A DNA stretch of 64,000 nt from Candidatus Thorarchaeota archaeon (GTDB taxonomy: Archaea > Asgardarchaeota > Thorarchaeia > Thorarchaeales > Thorarchaeaceae). The translations under genes were made by a program, and so were the position numbers. Under the pieces are notes generated by a model. That model was not told the DNA's origin, searched no databases, and saw nothing but the letters and a program-made list of their open reading frames with translations. This document shows positions 34,799 through 41,650 of the stretch, in pieces (the first letter of the stretch is position 1; every line of letters starts with the position of its first letter). The stretch lies in NCBI GenBank assembly GCA_019057475.1, contig DXJO01000008.1, forward strand, positions 1-64,000, in the 5' to 3' direction.

Positions 34799-35836
34799 AT
34801 GTCATATGACGGCAGCGGTTTGACTCCCTTATTCCATGCAGAGATCTCTTCTTCACATCTTTTGTATGACATTTTCGATAAGCATAAAGCTGTTACTGCA
34901 GCTTTTATCAAAGAGTATTATGGTTTGGAGGCGGATATTCTTCTGGTAATCAGGGAGAAGTTTTATCCGAAGAAAGGCTCAATAGACTTGTTCATAACGT
35001 TCAATGCCAACGACCGCAGGTGTGCCCTTCTAATTGAAGCCAAAGTTCACGACTATTCAAGCGTAACAGATTATCAGATCAGCACTTATTATCAGGCGGT
35101 TTCAGAAGACCAAAGCTATGATGAACTCTACTTCATTTACCTGACCCAATTCAATGAAAAAACGAATTTCGATGAAACTGTGCCACCGAAGAGCCTGGTT
35201 GAAGCGGCCAGAGGTAGGGAGTTGATTGGAGAACGTTTTCTTCATCTGACCTGGGTAGATGTGCATGCGTTTCTAGAGAAACATCGAGCCAAGCTCAGCA
35301 AGGAACAGCAGCTAATGGTTGATTTGCATAGAAGTTGGATTGTAGACAAAGGGAGGACCGATTTGGCTACGAATGTAGTTGAAACAGGTGAAAGAAGCTT
35401 GGAAGATTATCTGGGTGATGTGTCGGTAGCTCTTACAGTGCTTGAACCTCTGAGGAAGAAAGTACCGAAAAAAGGGGGGCTTAGGTTGCGCATCGATTTG
35501 ACTGGATTGGATGATGCAAAACGCGATGCCGTGCTTAAGGTAATTCGCGATCTTGCCAATTCGGAATCTGTGAACCGAAAAAAGCAATTTCGGACTGATG
35601 AACTTACCCGGCAGGCTGCGGCTGATTTTTTGTCGGAAATGGCGGTCAAGTATGAATGGGATCTTCTAAGATTTTACACTGGTTTGTTTCATTTCGCTTA
35701 TGAAACGAGCTTTCTGCGGTTGTATGGAAAAGGAACCAGGGGTTTTTCAATCAAGCTGGAAGTGATTGACAAGGGCGAGATCAGCCTCTGCACGCTTTGG
35801 AGGAATAAGCTTGTTGAGTTTATGTTGAGAAGGTAA
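34799..35836 (+). CDS. PD-(D/E)XK nuclease superfamily protein
   Basis: 345 residues from ATG 34799 (SD GGGTGAG upstream). The nuclease core is KGSIDLFITFNANDRRCALL followed by IEAKVHDYSS: D in SIDLF and E-x-K in IEAK fit the PD-(D/E)XK pattern, then YQISTYYQAV. The rest (residues 120-345) is helical, with several Trp and aromatic positions near the end, and is not recognised; it may be a sensor or target-binding part. Defence-type nucleases commonly show this N-terminal layout. It converges with the Endonuc_Holl pair. Confidence 0.75.
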   Translation: MSYDGSGLTPLFHAEISSSHLLYDIFDKHKAVTAAFIKEYYGLEADILLVIREKFYPKKGSIDLFITFNANDRRCALLIEAKVHDYSSVTDYQISTYYQAVSEDQSYDELYFIYLTQFNEKTNFDETVPPKSLVEAARGRELIGERFLHLTWVDVHAFLEKHRAKLSKEQQLMVDLHRSWIVDKGRTDLATNVVETGERSLEDYLGDVSVALTVLEPLRKKVPKKGGLRLRIDLTGLDDAKRDAVLKVIRDLANSESVNRKKQFRTDELTRQAAADFLSEMAVKYEWDLLRFYTGLFHFAYETSFLRLYGKGTRGFSIKLEVIDKGEISLCTLWRNKLVEFMLRR

Positions 35837-35855
35837 GTATTGACCTCTTCGAGTA

Positions 35856-36365
35856 CTATCCTAGGTCAATCTCCCCCGCGGACGAAACCCGAGCCAATTG
35901 CCAGTCATAGTCCCCTCTTTCAATTGTCTTCCTGATAGATTGACGGAGTTTCCCATAACCCGGCAGTTTCGACTGGTTGGAAAGCATCACAATCTTGTCA
36001 ATACGGTCTTTCCTCGCCATTCCGGAAAACACCACACAATCCACAGGGTAAAGGAGTGCCTTGATATCTTTCGGATGATAGCTACATCCCGGGAAAGTTT
36101 CCTTGATGACCTTGCGAACCTTTCTTGCGGCAAGTCTTCGGCCCTTTTCTCTTGAAGCTTCTCTGATTTCAGACTCCTTGTCCTTGAAAGATTCCAACCT
36201 CTTATCAAACAAATCTACTCGGTGTTCGTATTCGTCAAGCCACGTTCGTGGAGTTTCTCCCTCATAGTGAAGAGTTAGATCACTAAGACGAACAATGTCG
36301 CCACAACAAGGACAGAGGCAAAGGATCGTTCGCCCATACTGGAATAGCTGAACAGGCTTAACCAC
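35856..36365 (-). CDS. Endonuc_Holl-family paralogue with lost catalytic residues
   Basis: 169 residues from GTG 36365, two bases after the stop of its paralogue. It keeps the family plan: CLCPCCGDIVRLSDLTLHYE (zinc knuckle), basic coiled helix (ASREKGRRLAARKVRK), then CSYHPKDIKALLYPVDCVVF. Where the active paralogue has FLEIKTG, this one has VMLSNQSKLPG, so the E-x-K pair that binds the metal is gone; the preceding Asp (in YPVD) remains. A catalytically dead subunit that pairs with the active one is the simplest explanation. Confidence 0.7.
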   Translation of the reverse strand: MVKPVQLFQYGRTILCLCPCCGDIVRLSDLTLHYEGETPRTWLDEYEHRVDLFDKRLESFKDKESEIREASREKGRRLAARKVRKVIKETFPGCSYHPKDIKALLYPVDCVVFSGMARKDRIDKIVMLSNQSKLPGYGKLRQSIRKTIERGDYDWQLARVSSAGEIDLG

Positions 36366-36367
36366 TG

Positions 36368-36841
36368 TCAGACCTCCTCAAAGAAGACCCTCTCCCGGTC
36401 TATTGCCTCGAATACCATCTTCTGGTGCCGATTTGCACGAGCTTGTCCAGTCTTAATCTCCAAGAAGGTAATCGAATCAACTTTGGATTGCGTCAAACCT
36501 TTGAAGATAATAACGTCAATCGGGTCGAATAGGGCACGGCAGTCAGCAGTTTCATAGCTGAATCCTTCGAGCACGGGGACAATGTGCTCAATCATCTGTC
36601 CGATGTTCACCGCTTCCGCTGTCTTAGCAGCCCTTTTAGTAGCCCTGTCCTTCTTCTTTTTCAAGTCATCATGAGAATCTATTAGATCTTGCTCACGCTC
36701 ATCTCTTCTACCTTCAGCTTCGGGCGGGAACGGTTTTGTCCCATCAAAGAGAACCGCATCAGACATAGAAAAAGTGTCTCCACAAGATGGACATTCTGCA
36801 ACGAGCTCTGGAGATTTCATCGAACGAATTAGGCGCTCCAT
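36368..36841 (-). CDS. Holliday-junction-resolvase-like endonuclease (Endonuc_Holl family)
   Basis: 157 residues from ATG 36841, nine bases after SD GAGGAGG (an earlier ATG at 36850 abuts the SD). Layout: zinc knuckle region AECPSCGDTFSMSDAVLFDG, a charged coiled segment (KKKKDRATKRAAKTAEAVNI), then EHIVPVLEGFSYETADCRAL, FDPIDVIIFKGL and ITFLEIKTGQA, which match the COG4741/PF10107 family related to archaeal Holliday junction resolvase. The acidic D in PID and the E-x-K in FLEIK should form the active site. It is co-transcribed with an inactive-looking paralogue, and a truncated third copy lies at 34265. Confidence 0.8.
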   Translation of the reverse strand: MERLIRSMKSPELVAECPSCGDTFSMSDAVLFDGTKPFPPEAEGRRDEREQDLIDSHDDLKKKKDRATKRAAKTAEAVNIGQMIEHIVPVLEGFSYETADCRALFDPIDVIIFKGLTQSKVDSITFLEIKTGQARANRHQKMVFEAIDRERVFFEEV

Positions 36842-36884
36842 TTTACACATCCTCCTCTAGCCTGAGTCCTCCTCTGTATTAACT

Positions 36885-37052
36885 CTTGATGCGCCTGTTC
36901 CAAATGACCTTGGTGTACGCAAGGGAGTCATGAATCTCTATGGACTGGACGAGATGCCGACCCCGAAACAGGTCAAGAATCTGGCTAAGAAGTGGCATCC
37001 ATTGGAGACCGTTGGCACAGTTCTTGCCTGGCGTGTGCTGGAGTCTGAGTAG
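36885..37052 (+). pseudogene. Duplicated 3' end of alkA
   Basis: 168 bases equal in length to the end of alkA (32896-33063), ending at the same TAG. I count 150 of 168 identical bases. The translated frame reads VPNDLGVRKGVMNLYG and LAWRVLESE with mostly silent or conservative changes. There is no 5' part, so it is not functional. It marks the far boundary of the nuclease group that starts just after alkA. Confidence 0.85.
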
Positions 37053-37137
37053 GTCGCTATTGGCTCTATTAATCTGGCACATGGGTGACCAATGTGTTGT
37101 CCGGCCGTTGTTGAGATGGAATCCTTCCATGCGCTAG

Positions 37138-37170
37138 GAGTTCTTGGACAGACACAGGTATTCACTTTGA
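37138..37170 (+). pseudogene. Scrap resembling the C-terminal end of nrdD
   Basis: 33 bases reading EFLDRHRYSL and then TGA, against EFLDRHRYTL and TAG at the end of nrdD (20895-20927). 22 of the first 24 bases match. An in-frame TAG stands directly before it, so it is a relic. It lies 85 bases after the alkA fragment. Confidence 0.45.
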
Positions 37171-37213
37171 TTCGCTATTCGCTGAAATCTCCTAACTTGG
37201 ACCACCTGTGCTG

Positions 37214-37223
37214 ATTTATAAGT
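37214..37223 (+). promoter_or_regulatory. TATA box of the beta-helix surface protein gene
   Basis: ATTTATAAGT, a good archaeal TATA box. The expected start site is near 37245 and the ATG at 37352 has its own SD (GGAGGAGAG). The spacer 37053-37351 otherwise holds only the nrdD-like scrap. Confidence 0.5.
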
Positions 37224-37351
37224 AAGCAGAGCTACAATTTGGGGCGTGCTGCGAGGGAGATTATAAACAGCGTCGTTACATCGATTTCATTTAACTGGAC
37301 TTGCATGAGCAGACCTCGACCGCGTTCGTCGCAGCGGAGGAGAGAGTGTTC

Positions 37352-39796
37352 ATGCGTAAGAAGAATGGTGTCAATTGGCTTGTTGTTTTTCTCAGTTTCA
37401 TCCTGTTTCTATTGTGTTTAACACCAGTAGCTGAATTAGATGATACTGACTTGCATTCAACTATGAGTGGTACAGAGCCGTTCAGAAATATACTTCATGG
37501 CGGTATTCCGCATGCCCCCATAGTTATCGATGGGGACACCGACTTCTCTGCTACAGCATCAAATGAGAGCTGGATAGGAGATGGCTCATCAGGAAATCCA
37601 TACATCATCACTGGGTTTGACATCGACCGTGGTGGTGCCGCCGGATCCTGCATAAACATCACCAACACACGAGTGAATTTCACCGTCAGCAACTGCAATC
37701 TCACAAGTGCAAATGTGAATCCGGGTTCGGGGATCTGGTTGAGCAATGTCACTAATGGCAAGATCATCGACAATATCTTCCTAAGTGATTCCTATGCCAT
37801 CCGCCTCATTGATTCTGACAACAACACAATATCAGACAATATATGCGATGCAAACACCTGGGGCATCGCTCTTCATGCTTCTGATAGCAACCTGGTGAAT
37901 AACAACACCTGCAGCAACAACACCGATTATGGCATTTACATCACGTCCTCTAGTTCCAATACTTTAGCTAACAACACCTGCAACAGCAACAGCTATGGCA
38001 TCTTCATCATGTCCTCTAGTTCCAACACATTGGAAAACAACACCTGCAACAGCAACAGCGATCTTGGCATCTACATCACGTCCTCTAGTTCCAACACATT
38101 GGAAAACAACACCTGCTACAGCAACGGCAATTATGGCATCTTCCTTAGATACTCTGATTCCAGCACATTGAAAAACAACACCTGCAGCAGCAACAGCTAT
38201 GGCATCTACTTCCACCAATCAGATTCCAACAACGTGACCAACAACATCTGCAGTAGTAACAGATATGGTATCAGCCTGAAATATTCCTCATCTAACAATA
38301 TCATAGCTGGCAACAACTGCTCACTCAATACCAACAGAGGAATCAATCTTGAATTCGGATCAATACTCAACACAGTGGTGAACAACACCTGCAGCAGCAA
38401 CATCTATGGTATCGTTCTTTTCCGAGCTAATAACAACACCGTTGTGGACAACATGTTCACTGACAATGGTGAAGATGGCATTCATGCTAATGATGCGGAT
38501 TATAATTCATTTACCAACAACACCTGCAACACATGCCGTCAGGGCATCTATATCTTCTCTTTGTCCATCTTCAACACTGTAACCAACAACACCTGCACAA
38601 ACAATGAATGCGGGATCCACATCGGTCCGGGTGCTGACAACAATGACCTCCTGTGGAACGTCTTCGTGAACAACACTGAGAATGCTTTAGACAATGCTTC
38701 GAACAATTTCTTCGACTATAACTACTGGTCAGACTACGCTGGTTATGATGCAGACGAGGATGGTATCGGCGACATTCCTTACTTATTTCTAGGAAATCAA
38801 GACCCACATCCTCTCATGGCTCCCCCAGGTTCACTCCCTTTTTGGTTGGAATCTCCAATCGACCAAGTTATTCTTATTGGTGAAACCTTCCGTTATGATT
38901 TGAATGCTTCAGTATATGGTGGTTTTGATTATTGGTGGATAGATGACACAGTGAACTTTGCTGTCGATCAATCAGGAGTTATTACAAACATCACGTTCTT
39001 GCTTTCAGTAGACTATGGTCTTTGTGTATTTGTTAATGATACAGAGGGCAATATTCTATCGGGCAGTTTTACGGTGATTGTTGAGGATTGGTCTATCCCT
39101 ATTTGGCTCGAAGCGCCTAATGATCAGCTTGTTGAGTGTGGAGTGATGCTACATTATTACCTGAATGCTTCAGACGTTTCTGGATTGGACTATTGGTGGT
39201 TGAATGATACTGTTCGCTTTTCAATTGATGAGGATGGACATGTTACCACAATAGGTATAGTTCCAGTTGGAACCTATGGAGTACAGGTCTGGGTGAATGA
39301 CACGTGGGGAAACACTCTAACTGATGCCTTCACGGTGACTGTAGTCGACACCTTGGCTCCCACTTGGGTTGAACAACCGCAAAATCAGACAATTGAGCAC
39401 GGTACCACCTTCATTTGCGATTTGAATGCTACAGACCCTTCAGGAATTGGAGTGTGGTGGGTTGATGACACTCTTCGGTTCACAGTCGACTGGACCGGGA
39501 GAGTCCGCACAGTAGATATTCTTGCTCCAGGGACTTATGGACTGCGAGTCTACGTCAGTGACATCCATGGAAACACACTGTCGGTGGCCATTCTCGTTGA
39601 GGTGACACCTGCCACTACGACAACAACAACAACTACAACAACAACTACAACAACAACTACAACAACAACTACAACAACGACCACCACTACAACGGCTGAT
39701 GAAATGGATCCGCTCCTTGCGCTTGTTTTGGGTGCAGGAATCGGAGGTGCAGCTGTGGTCGTCATTATCATTGTATATCTAAGGAAGCGGTCGTGA
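37352..39796 (+). CDS. NosD-type beta-helix surface protein with Ig-like repeats, Thr-rich stalk and membrane anchor
   Basis: 814 residues from ATG 37352 (SD GGAGGAGAG). Signal peptide KNGVNWLVVFLSFILFLLCL, then HAPIVIDGDTDFSATASNES and the start of a right-handed parallel beta-helix. About 18 turns follow with the repeated NNTCxSNSYGIY pattern, Cys in most turns, as in NosD/periplasmic copper-binding-type repeats. Three Ig/cadherin-like modules start PFWLESPIDQ, PIWLEAPNDQ and PTWVEQPQNQ. A run of about 27 Thr precedes one membrane helix and RKRS. Many N-x-T sites suggest heavy glycosylation. It probably forms part of the cell envelope or binds polysaccharide. Confidence 0.9.
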   Translation: MRKKNGVNWLVVFLSFILFLLCLTPVAELDDTDLHSTMSGTEPFRNILHGGIPHAPIVIDGDTDFSATASNESWIGDGSSGNPYIITGFDIDRGGAAGSCINITNTRVNFTVSNCNLTSANVNPGSGIWLSNVTNGKIIDNIFLSDSYAIRLIDSDNNTISDNICDANTWGIALHASDSNLVNNNTCSNNTDYGIYITSSSSNTLANNTCNSNSYGIFIMSSSSNTLENNTCNSNSDLGIYITSSSSNTLENNTCYSNGNYGIFLRYSDSSTLKNNTCSSNSYGIYFHQSDSNNVTNNICSSNRYGISLKYSSSNNIIAGNNCSLNTNRGINLEFGSILNTVVNNTCSSNIYGIVLFRANNNTVVDNMFTDNGEDGIHANDADYNSFTNNTCNTCRQGIYIFSLSIFNTVTNNTCTNNECGIHIGPGADNNDLLWNVFVNNTENALDNASNNFFDYNYWSDYAGYDADEDGIGDIPYLFLGNQDPHPLMAPPGSLPFWLESPIDQVILIGETFRYDLNASVYGGFDYWWIDDTVNFAVDQSGVITNITFLLSVDYGLCVFVNDTEGNILSGSFTVIVEDWSIPIWLEAPNDQLVECGVMLHYYLNASDVSGLDYWWLNDTVRFSIDEDGHVTTIGIVPVGTYGVQVWVNDTWGNTLTDAFTVTVVDTLAPTWVEQPQNQTIEHGTTFICDLNATDPSGIGVWWVDDTLRFTVDWTGRVRTVDILAPGTYGLRVYVSDIHGNTLSVAILVEVTPATTTTTTTTTTTTTTTTTTTTTTTTTTTADEMDPLLALVLGAGIGGAAVVVIIIVYLRKRS
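37880..38600 (+). repeat. Tandem repeats coding for beta-helix turns
   Basis: Units of about 66-72 bases, built around AACAACACCTGCAGCAGCAA and TATGGCATCT, recur at least ten times inside the surface protein gene. The near-identity at 37930-38130 suggests recent unit duplication, so the number of turns may vary between strains. Confidence 0.8.
39614..39697 (+). repeat. Threonine-codon microsatellite (ACA/ACT)n
   Basis: About 27 threonine codons, nearly all ACA or ACT with a few ACG and ACC, forming the stalk before the membrane anchor. Such a run is prone to slippage, so its length is probably variable. The opposite strand is open for a poly-valine frame with no meaning. Confidence 0.85.
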
Positions 39797-39895
39797 CATC
39801 TACAGCAGCTTTCTAAATGGCAAAAACAGTCGCGGCAAATGTGCGTCGGGAAAGCCTGGGACTTTCCTTCGATGAGATGCATTAGTCCAAAAAAG

Positions 39896-39919
39896 AAGGG
39901 GTGGCCCCCCGAAGGGGGC
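39896..39919 (-). terminator. UUCG-loop hairpin terminator, minus strand
   Basis: On the minus strand GCCCCC-TTCG-GGGGGC forms a 6-bp GC stem with the exceptionally stable UUCG loop, and is followed by CACCCCTTCTTTTTT. It would end leftward transcription beyond the surface-protein remnant at 39951, and lies 100 bases past the end of the rightward surface protein gene. Confidence 0.6.
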
Positions 39920-39950
39920 ACAATTAGAATCTGCTTTCGTCGTTTAATCA

Positions 39951-40168
39951 CTATGATATTACAACAACAGCTAATCCAAGTCCACCCAGAATGACTATGG
40001 TCATTGGGATCTCTTGTACTCCATCAGGACCTGTCGTCGTCGGTGTTGTGTCAGTTGGTGTTGCTGGTTCAGTGACTACTTCCTCTAGTACTGTCACAAT
40101 GACAGTATCAGAAACGCTGTTTCCTCCCGCATCTGTTACAATTATGGTGAAGCTGCAAATTGGATTTT
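39951..40168 (-). pseudogene. C-terminal remnant of a surface protein with PKD/Ig-like end and membrane anchor
   Basis: The minus strand reads FTIIVTDAGGNSVSDTVIVT, a Thr/Pro linker (TPTDTTPTTTGPDG), a membrane helix MTIVILGGLGLAVVVIS and a stop. This is the normal end of the secreted beta-sandwich proteins seen elsewhere in the window. Upstream in frame a TAA occurs at once and the DNA turns very AT-rich, so the gene's body is missing. The rest of the spacer up to 40301 holds nothing I can support. Confidence 0.65.
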
Positions 40169-40301
40169 ATTGTTGACGAAATCATTCAACTATCATTTAA
40201 TTTTTAGAATATACAAAAAAAAATCATTAAAAAGACAAAGATATCGCTAAAAGACTTCGATATGGATTGCTAAATTAGAGTCTGCTTCCTCACGATATTC
40301 C

Positions 40302-40937
40302 CTATTCTTGTGAATGGTCCAGAAATGTCACTACTTTATCAAGCAGATAGCATGGTGTCTTACTCAGCGACTTGCTGATATTCCCCTTTGAAGTCTTTAC
40401 AGCTTCCGCAATCTCGGAAATTCGTTTTTTCTCCCAAATGTAATAAAAGCAATGTCGCAATTGTGCTGGACTTAGACCCAAAAGAGTCGTGAGAAAGAGG
40501 ATAGAATTGATCACAGCATTGGTTTCATTGCTTGAGGTCTTCTTGTCAAGTTTAAAACCTACAAGGCTTTTCATGTATTTTGCCCGTTTTATCTCATCTA
40601 TGGCTTGTCTTGCATTCCAGAAGACCGGTCCATCACACTCATCTGCGCTCTCATTGTGGACTATGACCTTTCCTGTCCCAAGTCCAACTCGCAAGTCAAA
40701 GTTCTCCATTAGAAGACTATGAAAGACAAATATAATTGGAAGCCAATTGGTGACCAGCAGCTCGACACTATCGCCTTGGGTGAGAGTGGGGATGGCTGGA
40801 CAGTATTCTTTGAAGCGATCATATGCTTTGAGCAACAGATTCCGTATCTCTCTATCCATTTTTTTCCTATCGCGAGCAGTGACCTCTCTTGATGCCACGA
40901 TGTCAATAACGGCAGCAATCATTGCCAACTCACCCAA
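40302..40937 (-). CDS. SatD-like protein with C-terminal helix-turn-helix
   Basis: 211 residues. The N-terminal 140 follow the SatD family: IAAVIDIVASREVTARDRKK, IPTLTQGDSVELLVTNW, FDLRVGLGTGKVIVHNESAD, and CDGPVFWNARQAIDEI. The conserved G-D and R-x-G-x-G elements resemble those of nucleotide-cyclase-fold proteins, though activity is unproven. The end (ISEIAEAVKTSKGNISKSLS) is a helix-turn-helix. Its start overlaps the upstream membrane gene by 8 bases. SatD was named from a Streptococcus suis restriction-modification locus, where a membrane protein SatE follows. Confidence 0.75.
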   Translation of the reverse strand: MGELAMIAAVIDIVASREVTARDRKKMDREIRNLLLKAYDRFKEYCPAIPTLTQGDSVELLVTNWLPIIFVFHSLLMENFDLRVGLGTGKVIVHNESADECDGPVFWNARQAIDEIKRAKYMKSLVGFKLDKKTSSNETNAVINSILFLTTLLGLSPAQLRHCFYYIWEKKRISEIAEAVKTSKGNISKSLSKTPCYLLDKVVTFLDHSQE

Positions 40938-41421
40938 TTAGCAGAAATCTGAAGATTCCCCATGTCAACGCCAGAGCCATGCCAATGCTCATGAGCGTGC
41001 CTAGAATATACCAGTCGGCACAGGCACGATCATTTGTTTCCTTGCTCGAATACCGGAAAATCGCTTTTCCAGCAACAATAACCGAGAGAAAGCTAAGAAT
41101 TGACGCATATGATAACGCACTGTCATAGTAAGTGATCATAAGGGACAGAAAGACCAAACTCCTCTCTGTATATCCAATGAGATAGCCTCCGGATGGCAAG
41201 CCGCCGCAGAGAATCCCAATGTCATCCTCACTCCCTTCTCCAAGCTGTGCAAAAACCAAATCAATAAGCAAGCCTGGCAAGAATAGGGTCAATAGGTAGC
41301 CAAAGAGAATTGTGAAGAACTGAACATACAAAGTGGGTATTGGAACGACCTGTATTAGATACAGAGCAATGATGCTGGTCAGTATTATTAGCAGCCCGAG
41401 AATTCTTAGAAGCCTCTTCAT
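40930..41421 (-). CDS. Membrane protein paired with the SatD-like gene
   Basis: 163 residues with four to five hydrophobic helices (LLRILGLLIILTSIIALYLI, YVQFFTILFGYLLTLFLPGL, YDSALSYASILSFLSVIVAG, DWYILGTLMSIGMALALTWG) and a loop containing GLPSGGYLIGY. It overlaps the SatD-like gene, so the pair is co-translated. Membrane proteins commonly accompany SatD genes, and this one may be the local equivalent; direct homology to SatE is not shown by the sequence alone. Confidence 0.7.
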   Translation of the reverse strand: MKRLLRILGLLIILTSIIALYLIQVVPIPTLYVQFFTILFGYLLTLFLPGLLIDLVFAQLGEGSEDDIGILCGGLPSGGYLIGYTERSLVFLSLMITYYDSALSYASILSFLSVIVAGKAIFRYSSKETNDRACADWYILGTLMSIGMALALTWGIFRFLLIG

Positions 41422-41477
41422 TGGAACACCACGTACAAGTATGAGATTAAATCCTCATAATAAGTTTACCATTATCA

Positions 41478-41514
41478 TTAACAATGGACATTGTTCACCA
41501 AATTCGTTAACAAT
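41478..41514. promoter_or_regulatory. Repeated TTAACAAT sites upstream of the SatD-like operon
   Basis: TTAACAAT occurs at 41478-41485 and 41507-41514, 29 bases apart. The first copy forms the inverted repeat AACAAT-GGAC-ATTGTT (41480-41495). They lie 57-93 bases before the operon start at 41421. The helix-turn-helix of the SatD-like protein could bind here and regulate its own operon. Confidence 0.45.
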
Positions 41515-41650
41515 AAGTTATGTTTACTAATACGGTTGAAATTATCGCGGCTGTGTTCTAAACCACAATAGGTGCCTTAGAAAACGTGCCATTCGACTTT
41601 TATCCTAAATGTCATATTACTCTGTATAGCTCTGTAAGAAACATGAATGA

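Noticed and set aside
36885-37052. Second functional alkA gene
   Set aside because: Only the C-terminal 55 codons are present; the helix-hairpin-helix and the rest of the fold are absent.
39550-39951. Minus-strand frame with a long poly-valine run
   Set aside because: It is simply the antisense of the threonine-codon repeat.
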